From NCBI GenBank assembly GCA_963715995.1, contig OY970283.1, forward strand, positions 1,922,001 through 1,986,000: 64,000 nt of DNA. Reading direction: 5' to 3'. Position 1 is the stretch's first letter; every line of letters begins with the position of its first letter. This DNA is from DATBDN01 sp963715995. GTDB taxonomy: Bacteria > Actinomycetota > Thermoleophilia > Solirubrobacterales > Thermoleophilaceae. Made by a program: the position numbers and the translations under genes. The notes beneath the pieces are model-generated. The model did not search any database. It worked only from the letters and a program-made list of their open reading frames with translations, and was not told the origin of the DNA. Positions 6,939 to 15,432 of this stretch are shown here, in pieces.

Positions 6939-8501
6939 ATGGAGATCGTGGTAGCGGCCGTCGTGGCCGCCGCAGTCGCTGGAATCGTGGTGCTGGCCGG
7001 GCAGCGCCGTGCCCCGGCAGCCGCCCCCGCAGGGCATGCGCCGGCACCCGATCACCGCTCCGCGACGGCGGCCCAGTCGTCGCTGGTGCAGGCGACGGCC
7101 ACCACCAGTCCCGCTCCCGTCCATGCCCCGGCGGCAGCCGCCGGCGCCGCTCCGCCCGCGCTGACGGTCCAGGCCGCGGACGCCGAGCTTGGCGCCCGGC
7201 GGGCGGAGATCGCCCGCATCGAGGAGCGGCTGATGAGCAAGGAGGAGACGCTCGGGCTCAAGCTGGCCGAGGCCGAGCGCAGGGAACGCTCGCTCGAGGA
7301 CCGCACGCGCAACCTCGAGCACCAGAGCGAGCGCCTCAAGGAGGCCAAGCAGGACCGCGTACGCGAGCTCGAGCGCCTGAGTGGCCTGAGCGCCTCGCAG
7401 GCGCGCCAGCTCCTCTTGAGCGAGCTCGAGGACGAGCTGCGCCACGACCGCGCCGTGCTCGCCCGCCAGGTCGAGGATGAGCTGCGCCGCGACGCCGAGC
7501 GGCGGGCGCGCAGCATCCTCGCGACGGCGATGCAGCGGATCGCGAGCGGGCATGCGGCGGAGACGACCGTGTCGGTGGTCCAGCTCCCGTCCGACGAGCT
7601 GAAGGGCCGCATCATCGGCCGCGAGGGCCGCAACATCCGCACCCTCGAGACACTCACGGGTGTCGACTTCATCATCGACGACACGCCGTCGGCGGTGCTG
7701 CTCTCGGGCTTCGACCCGGTGCGGCGCGAGATCGCCCGCATCACGCTCGAGCGCCTGATCCAGGACGGCCGCATCCATCCGGCGCGCATCGAGGAGGCCT
7801 TCGAGCAGGCCAAGGAGGAGATCCAGGGGCGCATCGGCGAGGTCGGCGAGGAGGCTGCGCTCGAGGCCAACGCCGGCACGATCCATCCCGAGCTGACGCG
7901 GCTGCTCGGCCGCCTGCACTACCGCACGAGCTACGGCCAGAACGTGCTCGCCCACTCGATCGAATGCGCCAACCTGGCCGGCATGATCGCCGCCGAGCTC
8001 GGCGCGTCGGTGAAGACGGCGCGCCGTGCGGCGCTGCTGCACGACATCGGCAAGGCCGTGAGCCACGAGGTCGAGGGCCCGCACGCGCTCGTGGGCGGAG
8101 AGCTTGCGCGTCGCTACAAGGAGTCCGAGGCCGTCGCACACGCGATGGAGGCGCACCACGGCGAGGTCGAGATGCAGACGGTCGAGGCCGTGATCGTCCA
8201 GGTGGCAGACGCCCTCTCGGGCGCGCGCCCAGGCGCCCGCGGGGAGTCGCTCGAGCAGTACGTCAAGCGCCTGCACGACCTCGAGGAGATTGCCCGCCGC
8301 CACGACGGCGTGCAGAAGGTCTATGCGATGCAGGCGGGCCGCGAGGTCCGCGTGATCGTGGAGCCCGAGCACGTGGACGACGAGCGTGCGGCGCTCATCT
8401 CCCACCAGGTCGCGCGCGACGTCGAGAAGGAGCTCGAATACCCGGGTCAGATCAAGGTCACGGTCATCCGCGAGTCGCGTTCGGTTGACTTCGCCAAATG
8501 A
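6939..8501 (+). CDS. rny: Ribonuclease Y
   Basis: A membrane-anchored endoribonuclease that starts mRNA decay. Features in order: one N-terminal membrane helix (VVAAVVAAAVAGIVVLAG), an Ala/Pro linker, a long coiled coil (about residues 75-200), a KH RNA-binding domain (LPSDELKGRIIGREGRNIRTLE), and an HD phosphohydrolase domain with LLHDIGKA and HHGEVE. Two ATGs compete: 6930 lies directly against GAGGAG, while 6939 has that site 9 nt upstream, so 6939 is preferred (520 residues). The stop overlaps the following MFS gene (ATGA). RNase Y is absent from many actinobacteria, which makes it a useful lineage marker. Confidence 0.93.
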   Translation: MEIVVAAVVAAAVAGIVVLAGQRRAPAAAPAGHAPAPDHRSATAAQSSLVQATATTSPAPVHAPAAAAGAAPPALTVQAADAELGARRAEIARIEERLMSKEETLGLKLAEAERRERSLEDRTRNLEHQSERLKEAKQDRVRELERLSGLSASQARQLLLSELEDELRHDRAVLARQVEDELRRDAERRARSILATAMQRIASGHAAETTVSVVQLPSDELKGRIIGREGRNIRTLETLTGVDFIIDDTPSAVLLSGFDPVRREIARITLERLIQDGRIHPARIEEAFEQAKEEIQGRIGEVGEEAALEANAGTIHPELTRLLGRLHYRTSYGQNVLAHSIECANLAGMIAAELGASVKTARRAALLHDIGKAVSHEVEGPHALVGGELARRYKESEAVAHAMEAHHGEVEMQTVEAVIVQVADALSGARPGARGESLEQYVKRLHDLEEIARRHDGVQKVYAMQAGREVRVIVEPEHVDDERAALISHQVARDVEKELEYPGQIKVTVIRESRSVDFAK

Positions 8502-10033
8502 GCACGACTTCTGAGCCCAATCCAAATCGCTGGTGGACCCTCGGCGCGGTGGTCGTCGCCACGTTCATGCTGCTGCTGGACATCACGATCGTCAACGTCG
8601 CGCTGCCTTCGATCCAGAAGGACTTCCACGCGAGCCTGTCCGACCTCCAGTGGGTCGTCGACGCCTACGCGCTCTCGCTCGCAGCGCTCCAGCTGACCGC
8701 CGGCTCGATCGCCGACCTGCGCGGGCGCAAGCTCGTCTTCATGGTGGGCCTTGCGATCTTCACGACCGCCTCGTTCCTGTGCGGGCTGGCCAACAGCGCG
8801 ACGCTGCTCAACTTCGCCCGGGGGCTTCAGGGCGTCGGCGGCGCGATGATGTTCGCGACCTCGCTGGCGCTGCTGGCGAGCGCGTTCATGGGCCGCGAGC
8901 GCGGAGTGGCGTTCGGGGTCTGGGGCGCGACGATCGGCGCCTCGGTGGCGGTCGGGCCGCTCGTGGGCGGCGCGATCACGGACGGGCTCGGCTGGCAGTG
9001 GATCTTCTTCGTGAACGTGCCGATCGGCATCGCGGCGATCCTGTTCACGCAGCGCAAGGTCGACGAGTCGCGCAACCCGAAGGCGCGCGCGATCGACTGG
9101 CCGGGCGTGGTGGTCTGGAGCGCCGGGCTGTTCATGCTCGTCTTCGCCCTGATCCGGGGCAACCAGCAGGGCTGGGGCTCGACGAAGGAGGTCGTCGAGA
9201 TCGCGATCGCGGTGGCCCTGATCGTCGGCTTCCTCGTGCTCGAGAGCCGCCGCCGCGAGCCGATGCTCGACCTGTCGCTGTTCCGCAAGCCGGCCTTCGC
9301 GGGTGTGTCGATCGTGGCGTTCGTGCTGTCGGCGTCGATGTTCTCGATGTTCCTGTACCTGACGCTCTACATCCAGAACGGGCTCGGCTACTCGCCGTTC
9401 CAGGTCGGCCTGCGCTTCCTGCCGCTCACGGTCATCTCGTTCTTCGTGGCGGGCGCCGCGGGGCGGCTCGTCCACCTGGCGCCCGCACGCGTGCTGTTCG
9501 GGATCGGGCTCGGCGCCGTCGGCCTGGGGCTGCTGCTGATGCACGGCATCACCCCAGGCGCCAAGTGGACCACGCTGCTGGCCGGCTTCCTCGTTGCCGG
9601 CTTCGGCGTGGGTCTGTGCAACCCGACGATCGCGCAGGTGGCAGTCGGCGTGGTCGAGCCAGAACGGAGCGGCATGGCTGCCGGGATCAACAACACCTTC
9701 AGGCAGGTGGGGATCGCCACGGGCATCGCCGGGCTGGGGGCGATATTCCAGTCACGCGTGGAGTCGAAGGCCACGAGCATGCTCACGGCGTCCGGGCTGC
9801 CCGGCCCGAAGGCGCACTCGATCGCACACGCGATCGCCACGCAGCAGAGCGGCGGCGCCACCAAGGGCGCCGTGCCGCAGGCGGCTCAGGTGTCGTTCAT
9901 CAGCGCGCTGAACGAGATCCTGATGGTGGCCACGATCGTCGCGTTCACGGGCGCCGTGCTCGGCCTGCTGCTGGTGCGCAGCAGCGATTTCGCGCACGGG
10001 GGCCAGCCCGAGCCGGTCCCCGCGGCTGCCTGA
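8498..10033 (+). CDS. MFS drug:H+ antiporter, DHA2 (14-TM, EmrB/QacA) family
   Basis: A 511-residue integral membrane exporter. The family signatures are present in the N-terminal half: LLDITIVNVALPSIQ (motif D1), WVVDAYALSLAALQL, and the cytoplasmic loop GSIADLRGRK (motif A). About 14 hydrophobic segments follow. The ATG 8498 overlaps the rny stop (ATGA), so it is translated from the rny message, although a functional link to RNA decay is not expected. The substrate cannot be told from sequence; multidrug efflux is the family's usual role. Confidence 0.88.
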   Translation: MSTTSEPNPNRWWTLGAVVVATFMLLLDITIVNVALPSIQKDFHASLSDLQWVVDAYALSLAALQLTAGSIADLRGRKLVFMVGLAIFTTASFLCGLANSATLLNFARGLQGVGGAMMFATSLALLASAFMGRERGVAFGVWGATIGASVAVGPLVGGAITDGLGWQWIFFVNVPIGIAAILFTQRKVDESRNPKARAIDWPGVVVWSAGLFMLVFALIRGNQQGWGSTKEVVEIAIAVALIVGFLVLESRRREPMLDLSLFRKPAFAGVSIVAFVLSASMFSMFLYLTLYIQNGLGYSPFQVGLRFLPLTVISFFVAGAAGRLVHLAPARVLFGIGLGAVGLGLLLMHGITPGAKWTTLLAGFLVAGFGVGLCNPTIAQVAVGVVEPERSGMAAGINNTFRQVGIATGIAGLGAIFQSRVESKATSMLTASGLPGPKAHSIAHAIATQQSGGATKGAVPQAAQVSFISALNEILMVATIVAFTGAVLGLLLVRSSDFAHGGQPEPVPAAA

Positions 10034-10055
10034 GGCCAGGGCTACGCTTCGCGCC

Positions 10056-11381
10056 GTGAGCCGGACCTACCACCTGACCACCTTCGGGTGCCAGATGAAC
10101 GAGCACGACTCCGAGCGCATGGCGGGGATGCTCGACCAGCTCGGCTATCGCCGCGTCGACGCGCGCGAGGACGCCGAGGTGATCCTGTTCAACACCTGTT
10201 CGATCCGCGAGTCCGCCGACAACCGCTTCATCGGCCACCTGGGCGAGGCGAAGCGGCTCAAGAAGGAGAACCCCGAGCGTGTGATCGGCGTGGGCGGCTG
10301 CTGGTCGCAGTCGCTGAAGGACGAGGTGTTCGAGCGCTTCCCGTTCGTGGACGTCGCGTTCGGGCCCGGTCAGATCCCGAAGCTGGCCGAGTACCTGCTG
10401 TCGGACTCGCTGAGCGCGCAGATGGGCTACTTCGACTTCGAGTCGGTCTCGGGCTCGCTGCCGATGCGGCGCGAGCGCGAGTTCCAGGGCTGGATGCAGA
10501 TCTCGCAGGGCTGCAACTGCGTCTGCTCGTACTGCATCGTGCCCTCGACGCGCGGCCGCGAGGTCAGCCGCCCGGCGGCGGAGCTGGTCGCGGAGGCCGA
10601 GCGGCTGGCGGCCGACGGCGTCAAGGAGGTCACGCTGCTCGGGCAGAACGTGAACTCCTACGGTCGCGACCTCGCTCCGCGCGTGCCGTTCTCCGAGCTG
10701 CTCGCTCAGATCGACGCGGTCGACGGAATCGAGCGGCTGCGCTACACGAGCCCGCACCCGAAGGACATGCGCGAGGACGTGATCCGCGCGCACGCCGAGC
10801 TGCCGAGCCTCTGCGAGCACATCCATCTGCCGCTGCAGTCGGGTTCGAGCGCGATCCTCAAGCGCATGCGCCGCACCTACAACCGCGAGCGCTACCTCGA
10901 CCGCGTGGCGATGATCCGCGAGCACGTCCCGGACTGCGCGATCTCCACCGACATCATCGTCGGCTTCCCGGGCGAGACCGAGGACGACTTCCAGCAGACG
11001 CTCGACGTGGTCGAGCACAGCCGCTACGACTCCGCGTTCACCTTCATCTTCTCGCCGCGGCGCGGGACCGAGGCCGCCGAGCTGCCGGACCAGATCCCGC
11101 ACGCGGTCAAGCGCGAGCGCATGGAGCGGCTGGTCGAGGCAGTCCAGCGGATCGCCACCGAGCGCGCGCAGCGCTTCGTCGGCCGCGAGCTGGACGTGCT
11201 GGTCGAGGGGCCCTCGCGTACCGACCCGGACAAGCTGCGCGGCCGCACGCGGCACAACAAGACGGTCAACTTCAGCGGCCTGGCGCAGCCGGGAGAGTTC
11301 GCGCGCGTGGAGATCGCCAGCGCGACCAGCACCACGCTGGCAGGCGAGGAGTCGCTCCTTGCCCGCGCGGGGGCGCGCTGA
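10056..11381 (+). CDS. miaB: tRNA-2-methylthio-N6-dimethylallyladenosine synthase MiaB
   Basis: A 441-residue radical-SAM methylthiotransferase that adds the 2-methylthio group to i6A37 in tRNA. The N-terminal UPF0004 domain has its three cluster cysteines C12, C48 and C82. The radical SAM motif is C153-x3-C157-x2-C160 (GCNCVCSYCIVP). The TRAM domain is at the C-terminus (LDVLVEGPSRTDPDKLRGRT). The start is GTG 10056. miaA, which makes the substrate base, follows directly, so the two successive steps of one tRNA modification are co-transcribed. Confidence 0.95.
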   Translation: MSRTYHLTTFGCQMNEHDSERMAGMLDQLGYRRVDAREDAEVILFNTCSIRESADNRFIGHLGEAKRLKKENPERVIGVGGCWSQSLKDEVFERFPFVDVAFGPGQIPKLAEYLLSDSLSAQMGYFDFESVSGSLPMRREREFQGWMQISQGCNCVCSYCIVPSTRGREVSRPAAELVAEAERLAADGVKEVTLLGQNVNSYGRDLAPRVPFSELLAQIDAVDGIERLRYTSPHPKDMREDVIRAHAELPSLCEHIHLPLQSGSSAILKRMRRTYNRERYLDRVAMIREHVPDCAISTDIIVGFPGETEDDFQQTLDVVEHSRYDSAFTFIFSPRRGTEAAELPDQIPHAVKRERMERLVEAVQRIATERAQRFVGRELDVLVEGPSRTDPDKLRGRTRHNKTVNFSGLAQPGEFARVEIASATSTTLAGEESLLARAGAR

Positions 11382-11398
11382 GGCATGCCCTCGGTGCC

Positions 11399-12286
11399 CT
11401 GAAGCTGGTAGCGCTCTTCGGCCCGACGGCGGTCGGCAAGACGGCCGTCGCGATCGCTTTGGCGGAGCTGCTGCGCGAGCGCGGGGAGGATCCGGTCGCG
11501 ATCTCGGCCGACTCGATGCAGGTCTACGCGGGCCTCGGAACACTCACGGGCGCCGCGACCGCCGCGGAGCAGGCCCGGCTCGAGCACCAGCTCGTCGGGT
11601 TCATGCCGGTGACCGAGACGTTCTCGGTCGGCCAGTACATGCCGCTGGCGCACGCGGCGATCGACACGGCGCTCGCTGCGGGGCGGCGGCCGATCGTGGT
11701 CGGGGGCACCGGCCTCTACCTGCGCGCCGCGCTGACCGAGCTCGACCTGCGCCCCCCGCCCGATCCCGAGCTGCGCGCGCGGGTGCAGGCGCGGATGGAG
11801 GCCGAGGGCCCGGAGGCGCTGCGCGCGGAGGTGCTGGCCCGCTCGCCCGGCGCACCGGTGGCAGCGGGCGACCGCAACCGGATCATCCGCTACTTGGAGC
11901 TGCTGGAGATGGGGGAGACGCATGCCGAGCGTGAGTCGCAGCTCTGGAGTGACATGACCCGCCATCCAGCCCTGCTCGCCGGCCTGGTGATGGATCGCGA
12001 CGCTCTCTACGCGCGAATCGACGCGCGGATGGAGGCGATCGCCGCCGCGGCGACCGACGAGGTGCGCGCCGCTGACGCCGCTGGCGCATCTGCCACAGCG
12101 CGCAAGGCCCTCGGCTTCGACGAGTTGCTCACGGGCGACGTCGAGGCCATGAAGCGGCGTGCGCGCCAGTACGCGCGGCGGCAGCTCACCTGGATGCGCA
12201 AGATGGCGGGCGTCCAGATGCTCGACGTGACCGACAGCGCCCCCGGAGCGGCCGCGGAAGTGGTGGCGAAACTGCTCGGGGAGTGA
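11399..12286 (+). CDS. miaA: tRNA dimethylallyltransferase MiaA (probable CTG start)
   Basis: Transfers dimethylallyl from DMAPP to A37 of tRNAs reading UNN codons; MiaB then modifies the product. The P-loop GPTAVGKT, ISADSMQVY and the VVGGTGLYLRA motif are all in place, and the length of 295 residues is normal. No ATG, GTG or TTG exists in frame near the N-terminus: the frame around 11381-11410 offers only CTG 11399 (giving the typical MKLVALFGPT) or CTG 11405. The ATG at 11385 is out of frame and meets a stop after five codons. A CTG start, or coupling to miaB 17 nt upstream, is therefore likely. Confidence 0.9.
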   Translation: MKLVALFGPTAVGKTAVAIALAELLRERGEDPVAISADSMQVYAGLGTLTGAATAAEQARLEHQLVGFMPVTETFSVGQYMPLAHAAIDTALAAGRRPIVVGGTGLYLRAALTELDLRPPPDPELRARVQARMEAEGPEALRAEVLARSPGAPVAAGDRNRIIRYLELLEMGETHAERESQLWSDMTRHPALLAGLVMDRDALYARIDARMEAIAAAATDEVRAADAAGASATARKALGFDELLTGDVEAMKRRARQYARRQLTWMRKMAGVQMLDVTDSAPGAAAEVVAKLLGE

Positions 12287-12298
12287 GAGGCTGACCCT

Positions 12299-14053
12299 AT
12301 GGGGCGGGGAGCTCTAGGAGTTCTGGCAGCGTTGCTGCTGGCCGCGCCTGCGGCGTCGGCGGGCACGAACGGCAACTGGACGCCGGTCACGCCGAGCTTC
12401 GACCAGAACTTCAACCTGGTCGGCCTCTATCGCACCGGCGACGGTGTGCTTCACGTGGCGGCGCAGGTGAACAACGCCGCCAACCCGCAGCACAACGACA
12501 TCATCCACATCCCGATCAGCTCCGGCGGCAGCGTCGGCGCGACCTCGATCGTCTCGGGCGACTGGGTCGGGACGGAGTCACCCGACATCGAGGCGAACCC
12601 TGGCGGCGGGCTCTTGACACTCTGGGGCGGCATCCACACCACGACCACCGGCGATCCGCTGAACAACGGCGACTTCGCCACCTCCGACGACTCGGGCAGC
12701 GCCTGGACCGTGGACCCCAATGGCCCATGGGGCAGTGGAGGTACCGCCGGCGGCACCTACGTCTATGCCGAGCAGGTGAGCGCGCAGAACGGGGCCGACG
12801 GCACGCCGTACGCCGCCTGGTCCCACAGCGGCGTCTACGTCAAGCGCAGCCTGGATCCGAACGCCACCGTCTACGACTACAACCAACCGATTGGCGGCGA
12901 GACCACGGCGATTCCCGACCTGGCGAACGATGCGGGCGACGGCTCGCTGTGGCTCGGCTGGGAGAACCAGCTCGGGACGACCGGGCTTGGTGTGTGGGCA
13001 CAGCAGGTAGACCAGTCGACCGGCGCTCCGGTCGGCTCGCCGGTCCAGATGCCAGGCTCGGTCACGAACTCCGACGGGACACCCGAGAGCTCTGCGATCC
13101 TCGGCCGCACGCCGATCACCGGCCTGCCCGGAAAGGCGGGCGTCTGGATGGCCTACAGCACCGACTATCCGTCGCAGGACAAGGTTGTCGTGTGGAAGGT
13201 CGGCTCCTCCGCCACGACCACGCTCGTGGACGTGCCGCACTCGAACTTCAACCACGTGGCGATCGCCGCGGACCCCGATGGCCGCCTGATCGTGCTCTGG
13301 AACGACGAGAGCAAGCACGCGCTCCAGGCGCGGGTCTCCGACCCGACCGTGAGCAGCTGGGGGCCTGCTTTCGAGATCCCGCTGCCGTCGCAGTCCAGTG
13401 AGGACTGGGCGATGCAGGCCTCGGGGCAGTCGGGTGCGCTCGTGGACATCCTCCAGAACATCAGCGAGGGCACGAGCGGCAACACGATGCGCTTCTGGCA
13501 CACGCAGGTGGTCGCGCCGCCGGTGCTCGCCAAGTCCGTCGACGCGCGCGTGATCAGCGGCGTGGTGCTGATCAAGCTGCCAGGTTCGAACACGTTCGTG
13601 CCGCTGGCGCACGAGAGCCAGATCCCGGTCGGCGCGATCGTCGACACCACGAAGGGCCGCGTGCGAGTGGTCACCGCGCTGCCGAAGACCACCAAGACTC
13701 AGTCGGCCGACTTCTTCCAGGGCGTGTTCCAGGTCGCACAGGAGCACAGCGGGCTCGCCACGCTCGCGCTCGTGGGCGGCAACTTCAAGGCCTGCGGGAA
13801 GGCCAGCAGGCTCGGCGCGACCGCCGCGAAGATCAAAGTGATCCGCAAGCTCTGGGGAGCGGGTAAGGGCAAGTTCCGCACCAAGGGCAAGTACGCCAGC
13901 GCCTCGATCAGAGGCACCACCTGGCTGACACAGGACCGCTGCGACGGCACGCTCATCCGCGTGACGGCCGGATCGGTGACCGTCCGCGACCTGGTCAAGA
14001 AGAGGAACGTCGTCGTGACCAAGGGCCACAGCTACCTGGCGAAGAAGGGCTAA
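12299..14053 (+). CDS. Secreted protein with FecR-like C-terminal domain (family member 1)
   Basis: 584 residues with a clear signal peptide (LGVLAALLLAAPAASAG). The N-terminal ~400 residues are beta-rich, with recurring Trp- and Asp-rich strands (TLWGG, LWLGWENQ, VWMAYSTDYP, IVLWNDES) suggesting a propeller. From about residue 414 to the end lies a domain shared with the proteins at 22778-25105 and 25102-27399: VLIKLPGSNTFVPL, IVDTTKGRVRVV, and GTTWLTQDRCDGTLIRVTAG. The first part resembles FecR (a threshold of the form 'gD.i.T...g.v.v'). A pair of Cys (GGNFKAC and DRCDG) is conserved in all three. Function unknown; extracellular or cell-wall location inferred. Its stop overlaps the next, convergent gene by 4 nt. 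Confidence 0.75.
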   Translation: MGRGALGVLAALLLAAPAASAGTNGNWTPVTPSFDQNFNLVGLYRTGDGVLHVAAQVNNAANPQHNDIIHIPISSGGSVGATSIVSGDWVGTESPDIEANPGGGLLTLWGGIHTTTTGDPLNNGDFATSDDSGSAWTVDPNGPWGSGGTAGGTYVYAEQVSAQNGADGTPYAAWSHSGVYVKRSLDPNATVYDYNQPIGGETTAIPDLANDAGDGSLWLGWENQLGTTGLGVWAQQVDQSTGAPVGSPVQMPGSVTNSDGTPESSAILGRTPITGLPGKAGVWMAYSTDYPSQDKVVVWKVGSSATTTLVDVPHSNFNHVAIAADPDGRLIVLWNDESKHALQARVSDPTVSSWGPAFEIPLPSQSSEDWAMQASGQSGALVDILQNISEGTSGNTMRFWHTQVVAPPVLAKSVDARVISGVVLIKLPGSNTFVPLAHESQIPVGAIVDTTKGRVRVVTALPKTTKTQSADFFQGVFQVAQEHSGLATLALVGGNFKACGKASRLGATAAKIKVIRKLWGAGKGKFRTKGKYASASIRGTTWLTQDRCDGTLIRVTAGSVTVRDLVKKRNVVVTKGHSYLAKKG

Positions 14054-14592
14054 ACGCCGCCCTCGGCGCGACGCACGGCCACAGCGAGACCCTCGCTGTA
14101 GACCAGGCGCGCGAGCGGCGCCACGACGGCCCAGAACGGCCGGAAGACCAGCTGCGTGCGCCGGTCCGCGCACCACACGCGGGCGTCGGAGACGATCTCC
14201 GATCCGCGCTCGTGCTCGCGCACCTCGATCCTCAGCACGACCTTGGCCGTGCCGCGACGGCGGTACTCCCTATATTCGCCCGCAGTCTCGAACTCCGCGT
14301 AATCGCCGGACGGCGCCCAGATCTTGCCGGCAACACCCGAGATGTAGAGGCGGTCATCCTCCTCCAGAAGCATGAAGATTCCTGTGCGGAAGAACTCCTC
14401 GAATGTCGTGTCCGGTGACGGAGCGTGCTTGCCGAGCCGCCAGCGCACCAGCCGGCCCAGCCGCGGCGTTTCACGCAGCCGCACGGCCTGCGCGGCCGCC
14501 CAGAGGTCGTCGGCGCTCGCGGTCGAGACGCGCGCGTGGTGCAGCCGCGCGTGTGAGGCCGGGAGCCAGTCGTCGATCGAGGTCGTGGTCAC
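14050..14592 (-). CDS. Uncharacterised protein, possibly of the SRPBCC/DUF2867-like lipid-binding fold
   Basis: 180 residues starting at GTG 14592. Features: DDWLPASHARLHHARV at the N-terminus, WRLGKHAP, then FFRTGIFMLLEEDD, ending with LARLVYSEGLAVAVRRAE. The alternation of a helix and long strands with a final amphipathic helix fits SRPBCC-type small-ligand proteins, but this is a fold guess. Its start codon abuts the dapF start with no base between them (CAC|GTG), so promoters for each must lie inside the other's coding region. The open frame continues upstream through dapF only as a shadow. Confidence 0.6.
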   Translation of the reverse strand: MTTTSIDDWLPASHARLHHARVSTASADDLWAAAQAVRLRETPRLGRLVRWRLGKHAPSPDTTFEEFFRTGIFMLLEEDDRLYISGVAGKIWAPSGDYAEFETAGEYREYRRRGTAKVVLRIEVREHERGSEIVSDARVWCADRRTQLVFRPFWAVVAPLARLVYSEGLAVAVRRAEGGV

Positions 14593-15432
14593 GTGAAGTT
14601 CGAGAAGTGGCAGGCGCTGGGCAACGATTACATCGTCGTCGAAGAGCGGGAGCTGCCGTTCCCGCTCACCGCGCGGCGGATCGAGCGAATCTGTGCGCCC
14701 CACACGGGCGTGGGCTCCGACGGCATCCTGCTCCTGTCGGAGACCAGCGAGCGCGGCTTCGTGGCGGCGCTGCGCATCTTCAACCCCGACGGCTCCGAGG
14801 CCGAGCTGTCCGGCAACGGGGCGCGCGAGGCCGTCATGTACCTGCGCACGCGCGGTTGGACCGACAACGACGCGTTCTCGATCATGACGGCAGCCGGCGA
14901 GATGCGGCCGCGCATCACGGGGCCGGCCACCTGCACGATGGACATGGGGCGCGCTCGCCTCACCTCGAAGGATTTCCCGGGCGGCGGCGACGATGGCACC
15001 GGCGAGGTGGCAGGCTTCGCGTTCCAGCACGTGTCGATCGGCAATCCGCAGTGCTCGATTGAGATCCGCGAGCGCGACGAGCTCGAGGGGCTCGACCTGC
15101 CGGCGATCGGGCCGGGCATCGAGCGCAGCGAGTTGTTCCCGAATCGGACCAACGTGTCGTTCTGGACCCGCACCGGCCCGGCGGCCATTCGCGCGCGCAT
15201 CTTCGAGCGCGGCGTCGGGGAGACGATGTCGTCGGGCACGGGCGCCATCGGGGCCGCGGTTGCCGCCGTGCTCCGTGGCGTCGACAGCCCGGTTGCGGTC
15301 GAGCTCGATGGAGGCGAGCTGGAGGTCGAGGTGGGGGAGGACATGCACGTCAACCTGAGTGGATGGGCGCTGCCGGTGTATGCCGGGACGCTCTCCGACG
15401 AATTCCTGGAGGCACTACGTGAAGACCAGTGA
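14593..15432 (+). CDS. dapF: Diaminopimelate epimerase homologue lacking both catalytic cysteines
   Basis: 279 residues with the DapF fold signatures: FEKWQALGNDYIVV, then RIFNPDGSEAELSGNGARE and ERGVGETMSSGTGA. DapF converts LL- to meso-diaminopimelate for lysine and peptidoglycan using two cysteines in CGNG and CGTG. Here both are serine: S73 (SGNG) and S214 (SGTG), and the usual Cys after GNGAR is Glu79. All other motif residues are kept, as is the reading frame. It overlaps the DapL-type aminotransferase gene, which would supply its substrate. It may be a weak epimerase, a different racemase, or inactive. The gene symbol is by homology only. Confidence 0.85.
   Translation: MKFEKWQALGNDYIVVEERELPFPLTARRIERICAPHTGVGSDGILLLSETSERGFVAALRIFNPDGSEAELSGNGAREAVMYLRTRGWTDNDAFSIMTAAGEMRPRITGPATCTMDMGRARLTSKDFPGGGDDGTGEVAGFAFQHVSIGNPQCSIEIRERDELEGLDLPAIGPGIERSELFPNRTNVSFWTRTGPAAIRARIFERGVGETMSSGTGAIGAAVAAVLRGVDSPVAVELDGGELEVEVGEDMHVNLSGWALPVYAGTLSDEFLEALREDQ

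Noticed and set aside
5799..8525. 908-residue minus-strand open frame across recX-rny
   Set aside because: It lies antisense to recA, recX and rny, is low in complexity (Leu/Arg/Ala/His-rich) and shows no domain; it is a high-GC codon shadow.
8498..10033. A mobile or resistance island around the MFS exporter
   Set aside because: It is coupled to rny and followed by miaB with no IS, integrase or composition change.
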